This document shows, in pieces, positions 31,923 to 41,133 of a stretch of DNA of 64,000 nucleotides; position 1 is the first letter of the stretch; the number at the start of each line of letters is the position of its first letter. Below the pieces are notes generated by a model. That model had not been told where the DNA came from. It saw nothing but the letters and a program-made list of their open reading frames with translations, and did no database searches. The stretch lies in the NCBI GenBank assembly GCA_024711025.1, contig JANJTP010000051.1, positions 34,571 through 98,570 on the forward strand, read 5' to 3'. Position numbers and translations under genes: made by a program. The DNA is from Solirubrobacteraceae bacterium. GTDB taxonomy: Bacteria > Actinomycetota > Thermoleophilia > Solirubrobacterales > Solirubrobacteraceae.

Positions 31923-32158
31923 GTTGGATTTCGCCGCGCCCCGCGGAGGCCAGCACCGTCGATCGGATCGAGTGTGAGGGACGCCGAGCCGGAACGCCGA
32001 CAGCGCCTCCGACAGCGTCGCCTCCGACAGCGCCGCCGACAGCGCCGCCGATCGCGCCTCGAGCTCGAGGCCCAGCACGTCCGGGTAGAAGGCCGGTCGC
32101 GAGAGGAAGATCGCTCACGGCGATCGTCACCGCGTCGATTCGTGGGGATCAGTGGCAT
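31923..32158 (-). pseudogene. Truncated, frameshifted second copy of the VOC gene
   Basis: Reading from 32158, the start MPLIP, then AVTIAVSDLPLAT, then LGLELEARSA and LSAFRLG match the VOC gene at 29490-29888 block by block, but in different frames. Within it a 15-bp-type unit has multiplied (SAALSAALSEATLSEALSA). Similarity stops at about codon 60, where the palindrome copy 2 begins. It cannot encode a working VOC protein. Nothing else is seen in 31865-32278. Confidence 0.75.
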
Positions 32159-32278
32159 CCGCTGCTCCTCGCCCGTCGGCGTGCGCGGTGCTTTGGCGCT
32201 TCCACTGCCCTCGTCTCATGGTGCCGGATGGAGCGTTCGCGTGGCTGGTGCCATTGCGCTCGGTACCGTCCCGCCGGC

Positions 32279-33775
32279 ATGAGCAGCGCGCACGCACCGC
32301 GGGGGATCGTCGCGGCCGGGCACCCGGTCACCGCCGAGGTGGGGGCGGACGTCCTGCGCGCCGGCGGGAACGCGGTCGACGCCGCGATCGCCGCGGTGCT
32401 CGCCTCCTGGGTCTGCGAGCCGCTCCTGACCGGTCCCGGAGCCGGCGGTTACATGCTCGTCGCCGGCGGCGGCGAGCCGCCGACGCTGCTGGACTTCTTC
32501 GTCGCCGCGCCCGGCGCCGGCATCGATCCCGCCGACCACGGGTCGCTCGTCCCGGTCGAGGTCTCCTTCGGCGACGCGGTCCAGTCGTTCAACTCCGGCG
32601 CCCCGTCCTGCGGCGTGCCCGGCTCGCCGGCGGGACTCGCCGCCGCCGCCGCGCGCTGGGGCACGCTGCCGCTCGCCGACCTCGCCGCGCCGGCGGCGCG
32701 CCTGGCCCGCGAGGGCGTGCCGCTGCACGCGATGCAGGCCTACGTCTTCGAGATCCTCGAGGGGATCCTGCTGATGACGGACGGGGCGCGCGCCGAGTTC
32801 GCCCCCGCCGGGCGGCCGCTGTGCGAGGGCGAGCCGTTCCGCAGCCCCGTGCTGGCCGAGACGATCGAGCGGCTCGGGGTCGAGGGTCCCGCCCCCTTCT
32901 ACACGGGGGACATCGCGGCCGCGATGGTCGAGCACGTCGGCGGCTCCGGTGGGCTGCTGACCGCCGCCGACCTCGCCTCCTACCAGCCGATCGAGCGCGA
33001 GCCCGCACGAGCCACCTATCGCGGTCGCAGCGTCGCCACGAACCCGCCGCCGTCCGCAGGCGGCATCCTGCTCGCGCTGACCCTCGCACGGCTCGACGCG
33101 CGGACCGCGGGACCGCCCGAGCCCGCGGACCTCGTCGCCGTGATGGAGGAGGCCCAGGATCTGCGCACTCCCGCGTTCGTCGACGGGCTCGCGGAGCCGG
33201 AGTTCCTCGAGCGCTTCCTCGCCGCGCACCTCGGCTCGACGACCCACGTCGCGGTGCTCGACGGCGATGGGCGCGCCTGCTCGGTCACCGCCACGAACGG
33301 CGAGGGCTCGGGGATCGTCGTCCCCGGGACGGCGATCCACGTCAACAACATCATGGGCGAGACCGACCTCAACCCGCTCGGCTTCTTCGTCACCGCACCG
33401 GGCCGGCGGATGCCCTCGATGATGGCGCCCACCGTCGTGCTCGGAGCCGACGGGACCGTCGAGCTGGCGCTCGGCAGCGCGGGCTCGAACCGGATCCGCT
33501 CGGCGATCCTCCAGGTGGTCGTCGGCGTCGTCGACCACGGGCTCGACGCGGCCGCGGCGATCCGGGCGCCGCGCCTCCACGTCGAGGGAGGCGTCGTCTA
33601 CGCCGAGCCGGGGATCGACATGGCCGCGCTCGAGCGCTCCGGGCGAGAGGTCGTGCGCTTCCGCGCGCCGAACCTCTTCTTCGGCGGAACCCAGGCCGTC
33701 GAGCGCGACCCGCGCACCGGCGCGCTCAGCGGCGGGGGCGATCCGCGGCGCGGTGGCGCGGCGGTGTTCGCATGA
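32279..33775 (+). CDS. ggt: Gamma-glutamyltransferase family protein
   Basis: A 498-residue N-terminal-nucleophile hydrolase of the gamma-glutamyltransferase family. The precursor begins PRGIVAAGHPVTAEVGADVLRAGGNAVDAAIAA, and the autocleavage/nucleophile site is GSTTHVAVLDGDG (Thr ~321), followed by SVTATNGEGSGIVVPGTAIHVNNIM and PGRRMPSMMAPT in the small subunit. No signal peptide is visible, so it may act in the cytoplasm. It cleaves gamma-glutamyl bonds (glutathione or gamma-glutamyl amines). ATG 32279 is preceded by a TACCGT box 9 nt upstream and no Shine-Dalgarno. Confidence 0.9.
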   Translation: MSSAHAPRGIVAAGHPVTAEVGADVLRAGGNAVDAAIAAVLASWVCEPLLTGPGAGGYMLVAGGGEPPTLLDFFVAAPGAGIDPADHGSLVPVEVSFGDAVQSFNSGAPSCGVPGSPAGLAAAAARWGTLPLADLAAPAARLAREGVPLHAMQAYVFEILEGILLMTDGARAEFAPAGRPLCEGEPFRSPVLAETIERLGVEGPAPFYTGDIAAAMVEHVGGSGGLLTAADLASYQPIEREPARATYRGRSVATNPPPSAGGILLALTLARLDARTAGPPEPADLVAVMEEAQDLRTPAFVDGLAEPEFLERFLAAHLGSTTHVAVLDGDGRACSVTATNGEGSGIVVPGTAIHVNNIMGETDLNPLGFFVTAPGRRMPSMMAPTVVLGADGTVELALGSAGSNRIRSAILQVVVGVVDHGLDAAAAIRAPRLHVEGGVVYAEPGIDMAALERSGREVVRFRAPNLFFGGTQAVERDPRTGALSGGGDPRRGGAAVFA

Positions 33776-33818
33776 CGGGCTGCTGCGCCAAGCGTGCGAC
33801 CGGTGCGGCGAGGATCGT

Positions 33819-34268
33819 GTGACGACGGCGCGCCGCAAGGGCGTCAGCGGCGCCGGCGCGGCGTTCTGGGTCGCCACGCTGGCCCTCGCCGGCTGCGGGA
33901 TGCCCGCGGCGGACCTGTTCGTCGTGGAGCGCAGCGGCACGATCCCCGGCGCGCGGCTCACTCTGCTCGTCGGCGACGGCGGCACGGTGCGCTGCAACGG
34001 CGGGCCGGAGCGCGAGATCACCAGCGCCCAGCTGATCGCCGCGCGCACCGTGGCACGTGAGCTGAACGGCGACGCGGAGCGGCCCGGCCCCGCACGGAGC
34101 GGGCTCGCGCTCGCGATCGGCCCCGGGAGCGTGCTGCGCTACAGCGTGCGCTCCGAGGCGGGCGCCGTTCGCTTCTCCGACACCTCACCCGGGCAGCCGC
34201 CGGTGCTCTACCGGGTCGCGAAGCTGACGCGCGACCTGGCGCGCGGTCCGTGCGGACTGGCACGCTAG
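33819..34268 (+). CDS. Putative lipoprotein
   Basis: A 149-residue protein with a lipoprotein signal: basic start (TTARRKG), hydrophobic core (AAFWVATLALAGC) and an LAGC lipobox with Cys ~29. The mature part is a small alpha/beta domain (GARLTLLVGDGGTVRCNGGP) not recognised. GTG 33819 is used; an in-frame ATG at 33753 overlaps the previous gene. It ends 7 bp before the signalling nucleotidyltransferase gene and is probably cotranscribed. Confidence 0.7.
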   Translation: MTTARRKGVSGAGAAFWVATLALAGCGMPAADLFVVERSGTIPGARLTLLVGDGGTVRCNGGPEREITSAQLIAARTVARELNGDAERPGPARSGLALAIGPGSVLRYSVRSEAGAVRFSDTSPGQPPVLYRVAKLTRDLARGPCGLAR

Positions 34269-34275
34269 GCGCCCC

Positions 34276-36159
34276 ATGGTCCAGGACGTTGCCGACTTCC
34301 TGCGTCGCCAAGCACCGTTCGACGTGCTCGTCGAGGAGGAGCTGGCCGCTCTCGCCACGACGGCGGAGATCGAGTTCCACCCCGCCGGGGAGCTCGTCAT
34401 CGCCGGTGGCTCAGCGCCCGGCGAGCACGTCTGGGTCGTGCGGTCCGGTGCCGTCGAGCTGCTCGACGGCGAGCGGGTGCTGGACCTGCTCGGCGAGGGC
34501 GAGATGCTCGGCCATCCGGCGATGTTGTCCGGCATGCCGGTCGGGCTGCGGGCGCGGGCGAGCGAGGACGCGCTCTGCTACCGGCTGCCCGTGACGGCGC
34601 TCGCGCCGGTGCTCGCCCGCGCCGGCTCGGGGATCTCGACAGAGGAGCGGGCAAGGCGCCGCGGTGCCGTCGACGTGGCCGGCGTGCGGGCGCCGCGGCC
34701 CGGTGTCGGCGCGGCCCCCGACGTATCGCACCGGCCGGCCCGGGAGCTCGTGCGGCGCGAGCCGGTCGTCTGCGCGCCGCACGTGACGATCTGCGACGCG
34801 GCCCGGCGGATGACCGTCGGCGGCCAGAGCTCGGTCGTCGTCCGCGGGCCCGGCGGCGAGCTGGGCATCGTCACCGACCGCGACCTGCGCTCACGGGTCG
34901 CGACCGGCGAGGTGCCGGTCGACGCGCCGGTCGGGGCCGTGATGACGCCTCGCGCCTTCACCGTCACCCCCGAGGCTTTCGGCAGCGAGGTGCTGCTCGA
35001 CCTGCTCGACCGCGGCGTCCGCCATGCGCCGGTCGTCGACGCGAGCGGCACGGTGCTCGGCGTGATCGAAGACCTCGACCTGCTGGCCACCGACACGCAG
35101 GCGCCGTTTCGCCTGCGCCGCGCGATCGCCGGCGCCGGGAGCGTCGACGAGCTCGCGACGATCGCCGCCGCCGGGCTCGGGGAGATGGCGATCTCGCTGT
35201 GCGACGCGCGCATCGCGCCGACGGTCGTTTCGACGATCCTGTCGACGCTGCGCGATGCGCTCGTGCGGCGGCTGATCTCGCTTGCGATCGCCGGGCTGGC
35301 GCCGGCCCCGGCGGAGCTCTCGTGGCTCGCGCTCGGGAGCATGGGACGCCGCGAGGCCCTGCCCTCGTCGGACGTGGACGCCGGCGTGATCTGGCACGGC
35401 GACGACGGCGACCCTCGCATGCGCCGCTGGGCCGCGGAGCTCGCCGCCGCCGTGACGGGCGGCCTGGAGCGCTGCGGGCTTCGCGCCGACGCCCACGGGG
35501 TGCGTGCCGATCGCCCGCTGTTCGCGCGCTCGACCGATGCGTGGCGGGCGGCGGTCCGCCGGTGGATCGACGTCCCGGGCGCCGAGGTCGAGCTGATCGC
35601 CATCTCCGTCCTCTTCGACGGACGCGTGATCTGGGGGCCGGACGAGGGCCGCCCGGTCGCGCCGATCCTCGAGATCGACGCCGGGCGGCGGCCCGGGCTG
35701 CTGCGCCTGCTCGCGCGGCTGGCGATAGCCCACCGGCCGCCGACCGGGTTCCGGCGCGAGATCGTCGTCGAGCACTCCGGGGAGCACCGCGGGACGTTCG
35801 ACGTCAAGCAGGGCGGCGTGCTGCCGATCGTCGACCTCGCGCGCTGGGCCGGGATGGCGGCCGGCGCGACACCCACCGGCACCCCCGAGCGCCTCGCGGC
35901 CGCCGCGCGCGCCGGCGTGCTGCCGGGCGACGACGCGACCGCGCTCGCGGAGGCCTGGGAGCTGCTCGTCGGCATGCGCCTCGACCACCAGGTCGCACAG
36001 CTGCGCGCCGGCGAGCCACCGGACGAGCACCTCGATCCGCGGACGCTGGGCCCCCTCTCGCGTCGCTACATGCGCGAGGCGTTCCGCGCCGTCGGAACGG
36101 TCCAGCGGAGGATCGCCGCGGAGCTGCAGGCCCAGCAGGTCTTCGGGACGGGCCGGTGA
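34276..36159 (+). CDS. CNBD-CBS-DUF294 putative signalling nucleotidyltransferase
   Basis: A 627-residue cytoplasmic regulator. Domains in order: cyclic-nucleotide-binding-like domain (~10-115, VWVVRSGAVELLDGERVLDLLGEGEMLG), a CBS pair (~150-275, RDLRSRVATGEVPVDAPVGAVMTPRAF), DUF294 nucleotidyltransferase (~285-440) with GSMGRREALPSSDVDAGVIW, which holds the GSxGRxE...DxD catalytic pattern, and a DUF294 C-terminal substrate-binding domain (~480-620). Related to GlnD-type uridylyltransferases. It is followed by an epsilon-like exonuclease with a GTGA overlap, an arrangement that recurs in many bacteria. Target protein unknown. Confidence 0.88.
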   Translation: MVQDVADFLRRQAPFDVLVEEELAALATTAEIEFHPAGELVIAGGSAPGEHVWVVRSGAVELLDGERVLDLLGEGEMLGHPAMLSGMPVGLRARASEDALCYRLPVTALAPVLARAGSGISTEERARRRGAVDVAGVRAPRPGVGAAPDVSHRPARELVRREPVVCAPHVTICDAARRMTVGGQSSVVVRGPGGELGIVTDRDLRSRVATGEVPVDAPVGAVMTPRAFTVTPEAFGSEVLLDLLDRGVRHAPVVDASGTVLGVIEDLDLLATDTQAPFRLRRAIAGAGSVDELATIAAAGLGEMAISLCDARIAPTVVSTILSTLRDALVRRLISLAIAGLAPAPAELSWLALGSMGRREALPSSDVDAGVIWHGDDGDPRMRRWAAELAAAVTGGLERCGLRADAHGVRADRPLFARSTDAWRAAVRRWIDVPGAEVELIAISVLFDGRVIWGPDEGRPVAPILEIDAGRRPGLLRLLARLAIAHRPPTGFRREIVVEHSGEHRGTFDVKQGGVLPIVDLARWAGMAAGATPTGTPERLAAAARAGVLPGDDATALAEAWELLVGMRLDHQVAQLRAGEPPDEHLDPRTLGPLSRRYMREAFRAVGTVQRRIAAELQAQQVFGTGR

Positions 36160-36836
36160 GGCTCGGCCGGCCCGCGCGCCCGCGGTCGCGCGCGGCCGAG
36201 GCCTACCTCGCGGCGTCGCTGCCCGGCCGCCGGCAGGGCTGGCGGGAGGCCCGCTGGGCCGTCGTGGACCTCGAGACCACCGGCCTCGACGCGGCGCGCG
36301 ACGAGATCCTCTCGATCGGGATCGTCCCGATCGACGGGGGGCGGATTCGTGCGGGCGCCATGCTCGAGCGCCTCGCCCGGCCGGAGCGGATGCCGGCCGC
36401 GGACACCGTGCGAATCCACGGCCTCCGGCCTGCCGACCTCGCCGGGGCCCCACCGTTCGACGATGTCCTCGACGACGTCCTCGAGGCGCTCGCCGGGCGG
36501 CTGCCGGTCGCGCACTGGGCCTCGGTCGAGCGGGCGTTCCTCGCGCCGGCGCTGCGTCGGCGGGGCCTGCGGCTCCGCGGCGAGATCCTCGACACGGCGC
36601 TGCTGGCGCGCATCTGGCTGTCCGAGCGCGAGGGGCGCGTCGCGCCGCGACTTCAGCTCGGAGCGCTCGCTGCGCAGCTCGGGCTTCCCGTCCACCGCCC
36701 TCACCATGCGCTCGGCGACGCGCTCACCACCGCGCAGGCGCTGCTGGCCCTCTGCTCGCACTTGGAGCGCCGCGGGCGCCTGACCGTCGGCACGCTCTAC
36801 GCGCTGCAGGAGCGTGCCCGGGGGGAGCGGCCGTGA
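36156..36836 (+). CDS. 3'-5' exonuclease, DNA polymerase III epsilon-like
   Basis: A 226-residue DEDD-type exonuclease. ExoI motif is VVDLETTGLDAARDEILSIG (Asp, Glu), ExoII lies around VAHWASVERAFLAPAL and ExoIII is HHALGDALTTAQALLAL (His, Asp). GTG 36156 overlaps the stop of the DUF294 gene, implying cotranslation. The protein lacks the polymerase-binding tail of DnaQ, so a role with the nucleotidyltransferase is more likely than replication proofreading. Confidence 0.85.
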   Translation: MRLGRPARPRSRAAEAYLAASLPGRRQGWREARWAVVDLETTGLDAARDEILSIGIVPIDGGRIRAGAMLERLARPERMPAADTVRIHGLRPADLAGAPPFDDVLDDVLEALAGRLPVAHWASVERAFLAPALRRRGLRLRGEILDTALLARIWLSEREGRVAPRLQLGALAAQLGLPVHRPHHALGDALTTAQALLALCSHLERRGRLTVGTLYALQERARGERP

Positions 36837-37816
36837 CGCGCCGAGCCTGGCTGCTGATGGGCGCGCTCGCCGCCCTCTGGGGATCGAACTTCATGTTCGT
36901 CGAGCTCGCGCTACGCGACGGGCTCGGGGTCCCGTCGATCGTCTTCGTGCGCGCCCTGCTCGCCGGGATCGTCCTGCTGCCGTTCGCGCTGAGGCGTCGC
37001 GCGCTCGTCGGGGTCAAGGCATGCCGAGGCTGGATGACGGCGATCGCGGCGCTGCAGATCGCGGTCCCGTTCGCGCTGATCGCCGTCGGCCAGCACTGGG
37101 TCGCGTCTGGGCTGGCGGCGGTGCTGGTGGCCTCGACCCCGCTGTTCGTGGCGCTGCTCTCGCCCTGGCTGATGCGCGCCGACGCTCCGCGCGGCTGGGC
37201 GATCGTCGGGGTCATGATGGGGCTGGCCGGCGTCGCGCTGCTGTTCGGGATCGACCTCTCCGGGGACTGGCTGCTGCTGCTCGGCGGCGCGATGATGCTG
37301 CTGGCGGCGTTCTGCTACGCGCTCTCCTCGTTCTGGCTGCGGACGAAGGTCGGCGCCGTCAACCCGGTCGGCGTGGCGACCGCGACGATGCTGATCGCAT
37401 CGGTGATGAGCCTGCCGGCCGCCCTCGCCGACGTGCCGGGCTCGACGCCGGGGCTCGGGACGATCGCCGCGCTCGTCGTGCTCGGCGCGGGGGGGACCGG
37501 GATCGCGGTCGGGATCTACTTCAGCCTCATCGTCGACGTCGGCGTCAACCGAGCCGCGGTCGCGGCGTACCTCGCGCCCGCCTTCAGCGTCGTCTACGGC
37601 GTCCTCCTGCTCGGGGAGCCGCTGAGCGCGGCGATCGTCGGCGGCCTGGCGCTGATCCTCGCCGGGTCGTGGCTGTCCGCGGAGGGCCGCGCCCCGTGGC
37701 AGCCGAGGATCCCGGGCGCCATCGGCGCTGCGCGCGAGGTCGCGTTCGAGCCGCCTGCCGAGGATCTGCTGGCCGGGCGCGCCTGGGAGGGCGCCGCGCG
37801 CTCGCAGGAGCCGTGA
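36833..37816 (+). CDS. EamA/DMT-family transporter
   Basis: A 327-residue membrane protein with two EamA domains and ten hydrophobic helices. Start GTG 36833 overlaps the exonuclease stop. The first helix (LLMGALAALWGSNFMFVELAL) and the HWVASGLAAVLVASTPLFVAL segment are typical. The C-terminal ~45 residues are cytoplasmic. Substrate unknown (small metabolites or amino acids in the family). Confidence 0.85.
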   Translation: MTRRAWLLMGALAALWGSNFMFVELALRDGLGVPSIVFVRALLAGIVLLPFALRRRALVGVKACRGWMTAIAALQIAVPFALIAVGQHWVASGLAAVLVASTPLFVALLSPWLMRADAPRGWAIVGVMMGLAGVALLFGIDLSGDWLLLLGGAMMLLAAFCYALSSFWLRTKVGAVNPVGVATATMLIASVMSLPAALADVPGSTPGLGTIAALVVLGAGGTGIAVGIYFSLIVDVGVNRAAVAAYLAPAFSVVYGVLLLGEPLSAAIVGGLALILAGSWLSAEGRAPWQPRIPGAIGAAREVAFEPPAEDLLAGRAWEGAARSQEP

Positions 37817-37847
37817 GGGACGCGGCTCGCTGCGGCGAGCGTGTCCC
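37817..37847. terminator. Strong hairpin between convergent genes
   Basis: Directly after the transporter stop: GGGAC-GCG-GCTCGC-TGCG-GCGAGC-GT-GTCCC, a two-part stem of 11 pairs with a 4-nt loop. It lies between convergent genes ending at 37816 and 37865 and probably ends transcription from both sides. No T-tract. Confidence 0.55.
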
Positions 37848-37864
37848 CGCGGGCCGGCGCGCCG

Positions 37865-38779
37865 CTACGCCGGCCGGCGCGCGCTGAGCAGCAGGTTGTA
37901 GAAGGCCGCCGCCGGCAGGCGGCCCTCGAGCAGGCGGCGGTCGACCCGCTGCAGCGCGAGGTAGCCGTGGAACGCGTAGCGCTTCCAGGCCATCGGGATC
38001 TCGTCGGGAGCGGCGGTCGCCTCGAGGGCGCGGTTCGTCCAGCCGAACCAGTTGGCCAGCAGCTCCTCGCCGCGCACCGACACGTCGGCGAGACCGGCGC
38101 GCGAGGCGAGTCGCTCCAGGTCGCCCGGCGTGAACGCGTGGACGTCGACGTGGCGCTCCAGCTCGTGGTTCAGCGTCCCGCCGTCGCTGTGGCCGGCCGG
38201 TGCCTTCGATGCGCGGATCGCCGCTCGCCAGAGCGGCGCCGCGCCGGTCGCCAGGCGCTTGGGCACCCTCGCGAGCAGGTCGCCGTAGCGCGACGGCTCG
38301 CCGGCGAAGACGAGCCGCCCGCCGGGGCGCAGTACGCGACCGATCTCCGCGAACGCGCGGTCGAGGTCGGGGAGGTGGTGGAGCACGGCGTGGCCGTGCA
38401 CGAGGTCGAAGCTCTCGTCGTCGAACGGGAGCTCCTCGGCGTCGGCGACCTGCGCGTCGACCTCCAGCCCCAGCCGGTCGGCGTTCGCGCGCAGCTCTCG
38501 CAGCATCCCGGGGGAGATGTCGGTGCACGTCGCGCGCCCGACGACGCCGGCCGCCAGCAGGTGCAGCGAGAAGTATCCGGTGCCGGCCCCGATCTCGAGC
38601 GCGCGGGCGGCGGTGGGAAGCGGGTCGTCGCCGAGCGCCTTGCGCAGCTTGCCGAGAACCTGCTCGCGGCCGACCTCGCCCCAGTCGATGCCCCACTTGG
38701 CGTCGTAGCCGGCGGCCGCGCCGTCGTGGTAGCGGGCGTTCACCTCGCGGATCTCCTGCGCTGTCGCGGGGGCCCTCAC
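37865..38779 (-). CDS. Class I SAM-dependent methyltransferase
   Basis: A 304-residue methyltransferase with motif I ALEIGAGTGYFSLHLLAAG, motif II ATCTDISPGML, ADAEELPFDDESFDLVHGHAVLHHL and post-motif GRVLRPGGRLVFAGEPS. GTG 38779 starts VRAPATAQEIREVNARYHDG. The C-terminal ~100 residues form a substrate-binding cap (GTLNHELERHVDVHAFTPGDLERL). Substrate is not evident. It is convergent with the transporter and divergent from the P450. Confidence 0.87.
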   Translation of the reverse strand: MRAPATAQEIREVNARYHDGAAAGYDAKWGIDWGEVGREQVLGKLRKALGDDPLPTAARALEIGAGTGYFSLHLLAAGVVGRATCTDISPGMLRELRANADRLGLEVDAQVADAEELPFDDESFDLVHGHAVLHHLPDLDRAFAEIGRVLRPGGRLVFAGEPSRYGDLLARVPKRLATGAAPLWRAAIRASKAPAGHSDGGTLNHELERHVDVHAFTPGDLERLASRAGLADVSVRGEELLANWFGWTNRALEATAAPDEIPMAWKRYAFHGYLALQRVDRRLLEGRLPAAAFYNLLLSARRPA

Positions 38780-38810
38780 GGCGCCGAGGGTATCGGCCCG
38801 TCGCCGGCCC

Positions 38811-38905
38811 GCGGCCTGCCGCCCGCACCGCCCGCGCAGCGGCGCGGCCGACGAACATCGTCTTCGCCGAGCCGGCTCGCGGACTGCCGACCGCACCGCC
38901 CGCGC
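38811..38905. repeat. 27-bp direct repeat between methyltransferase and P450 genes
   Basis: GCGGCCTGCCGCCCGCACCG... (38811-38837) recurs at 38879-38905 with 25 of 27 bases identical, 68 bp apart, in the divergent promoter gap. It may be a binding site pair or a small duplication. Confidence 0.6.
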
Positions 38906-38932
38906 GTGCGAGAATCCGCCGCAGGCGAAGCG

Positions 38933-40408
38933 ATGCAGGCCCCGACGCTCCTCGACCTCCCGCCAGGCCCCGAGCAGCCCCGCGCGGCGCAGGCGCTGCA
39001 GTGGATCACGCGGCCGCGCGAGTTCCTGCTGCGCCAGCGGGAGCGCTTCGGCGACGTGTTCACGATCGACTTCATCGACGGCGAGCCGCTCGTGGTGCTC
39101 GCCGACCCGGCCGACGTGCGGACGGTCTTCACCGGCGGCGCCGCGCTGATGCACGCCGGCGAGGCGAACCGCCTGCTGGAGCCGATCGTCGGCTCGCGGT
39201 CGATCCTGCTGCTCGACGAGGGCGAGCACCTGCGCCAGCGCCGCCTGCTGCTGCCGGCGTTCCACGGCGAGCGTCTGCGCGGCCACGTCGCGATCATGCG
39301 CGAGGCCACGGCGCGCGAGGTCGACACGTGGCGCGCGGGGGAGCGCCTGGCGGTGCTCGGGCGGATGCAGGCGATCACGCTCGAGGTGATCATGCGGGCG
39401 GTGTTCGGCGTCGAGGAGGGGCTCGAGCTCGAGCGGCTGCGGGACCTGGTCCGCCGGATGCTGACGCTCACGACCGACTGGAGCCAGCTCCTGCTCACGT
39501 TCCTCGCCGGGCCGGGCAGCCCGCGCGTCGTCGCGCGCCGCCGCGCCGCTCTCGCGCCGCTCGACGAGGAGCTCGGCCGCATCGTCGCCGAGCGTCGCGC
39601 CGCGCCCGACGTCGCGGTGCGCGGGGACGTCCTCTCGCTGCTGCTGTGCGCCCGCGACGACGACGGCATGCCGCTCGGCGACGGCGAGCTGCGCGACGAG
39701 CTCGTAACGCTCCTGTTGGCCGGCCACGAGACGACCGCCAGCACGCTCGCGTGGTGCCTGGAGCGGCTCACGCGCCACCCGCAGGCGCTCGCCCGCGTCA
39801 CGGCGGAGGCCCGCTCGGGCGCCGACGAGCTGCCCTACGCCGACGCCGCGATCCAGGAGACGCTGCGCCTGCGCTCCGTGCTTCCGATCGTCGTGCGGCG
39901 GATCACCGCGCCGGTGGTCGTCGGCCAGGGCCGCTTCCACCTGCCGGCCGGCACGAGGGTCGCCCCGTCGATCCTGCTGGTCCACCTGCGCCCCGACCTC
40001 TACCCCGAGCCGCTCGAGTTCCGTCCCGAGCGGTTCCTCGACGGCGCCCCGCGCACGTACACGTGGATCCCCTTCGGCGGCGGGCTGCGGCGCTGCGTCG
40101 GCGCCGCGTTCGCGCAGCTCGAGATGCGCGAGGTGCTGCGCGAGACGCTGGCGCGCGTCGAGCTCGAGCCGCTCGGCGGCGACGAGCGGATCACGCGCCG
40201 GGCGCTGACGCTCGTGCCGCGCCGCGGCGCCCGCGTGCGGGTCGTGCGCCGGGTCGAGCCGGCCGAGCCGTCCCGCCGGCGCCGGCGGTCCGGCCGCTAC
40301 CGTCCGCCGGGATGGCCGCCGTCCAGCCAGAGCCCGAGCGCACCGATCCGAGCGCGCCGCGGATCTTCCAGGAGCGCCAGCCCGACGGGGTCTCGCCGCT
40401 CGAGCTGA
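38933..40408 (+). CDS. Cytochrome P450
   Basis: A 491-residue P450 monooxygenase. I-helix oxygen motif AGHETTAS (around residue 262), K-helix ETLRLR (~309), PERF region (FRPERFLDG), heme loop FGGGLRRCVGAAFAQLEM with the axial Cys ~388. The N-terminus PPGPEQPRAAQALQWITRPREF has no membrane anchor. The last ~45 residues are Arg/Ser-rich and overlap the next gene by 97 bp, so the true functional end is near LVPRRGARVRVV. Redox partners are not encoded nearby. It may decorate a lipid or polyketide. Confidence 0.9.
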   Translation: MQAPTLLDLPPGPEQPRAAQALQWITRPREFLLRQRERFGDVFTIDFIDGEPLVVLADPADVRTVFTGGAALMHAGEANRLLEPIVGSRSILLLDEGEHLRQRRLLLPAFHGERLRGHVAIMREATAREVDTWRAGERLAVLGRMQAITLEVIMRAVFGVEEGLELERLRDLVRRMLTLTTDWSQLLLTFLAGPGSPRVVARRRAALAPLDEELGRIVAERRAAPDVAVRGDVLSLLLCARDDDGMPLGDGELRDELVTLLLAGHETTASTLAWCLERLTRHPQALARVTAEARSGADELPYADAAIQETLRLRSVLPIVVRRITAPVVVGQGRFHLPAGTRVAPSILLVHLRPDLYPEPLEFRPERFLDGAPRTYTWIPFGGGLRRCVGAAFAQLEMREVLRETLARVELEPLGGDERITRRALTLVPRRGARVRVVRRVEPAEPSRRRRRSGRYRPPGWPPSSQSPSAPIRARRGSSRSASPTGSRRSS

Positions 40409-41133
40409 CGGGCGAGCGCACGCTGCCCGACGTGCCGGCGGAGAACTACTGGTACCGCCGGCACCTCGTGGTCTACGAGTGGATCCGCGCTCGCGTCGGC
40501 GGGCTGCGGGTGATCGACATGGCCTGCGGGGAGGGCTACGGCGCCGCCGTGCTGGCGCGCACGGCCGCGAGCGTCGTCGGCGTCGACGCCAACCCCGAGG
40601 CCTTCGAGCATGCGCGCGCCAAGTACGGCGCGCCGAACGTCCGCTTCGAGCGAGCGCTGATCGATGCGTTCGACGAGCCGTGCGACGCGATCGCGTTCCT
40701 GCAGACGATCGAGCACGTGACGAATCCCGACGCGGTCCTCGACCACCTCATGGGGCTCGTCGCCGGCTCGCCGGCGCCCGCGCTCTACGTGTCGACGCCG
40801 AACGTGCTGACGCTCGCGCCTCCCGGGGCGCAGCGCAGCGACAACCCCTGGCACGTGCGCGAGTACCGCGCCGAGGAGCTGCGCGCATTGTGCGCCCGGC
40901 ATGCCTCGCGCGTCGAGCTGCACGGCCTCTATCACGCAGGTCGCCTGAAGGCCCATCAGATCGCGATCGAGCGCCTGCGCTGGGACGCGGTCCACTCCCG
41001 GCTGGGCATCACCAAGCGCTTCTACGACCGTTTCGTGCCGTCGATCTCCGAGCGCGACTTCGCGCTCGTATCCGAGCTCGACGGCGCCGAGCTCGACGGC
41101 GCGCTCGATCTCGTCGCGGTGCTGAGGCCCTGA
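40312..41133 (+). CDS. Class I SAM-dependent methyltransferase (Rv3030-like position)
   Basis: A 273-residue methyltransferase with motif I VIDMACGEGYGAAVLA, motif II VVGVDANPEAFEHA and FLQTIEHVTNPDAVLDHL, STPNVLTLAPPG. N-terminal GERTLPDVPAENYWYRRHLVVYEW. ATG 40312 lies inside the P450 coding end. It stands directly before GH57 and GT4 genes, as does Rv3030 in the mycobacterial methylglucose lipopolysaccharide (MGLP) locus, which suggests methylation of an alpha-glucan chain; this is inferred from order. Confidence 0.87.
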   Translation: MAAVQPEPERTDPSAPRIFQERQPDGVSPLELTGERTLPDVPAENYWYRRHLVVYEWIRARVGGLRVIDMACGEGYGAAVLARTAASVVGVDANPEAFEHARAKYGAPNVRFERALIDAFDEPCDAIAFLQTIEHVTNPDAVLDHLMGLVAGSPAPALYVSTPNVLTLAPPGAQRSDNPWHVREYRAEELRALCARHASRVELHGLYHAGRLKAHQIAIERLRWDAVHSRLGITKRFYDRFVPSISERDFALVSELDGAELDGALDLVAVLRP

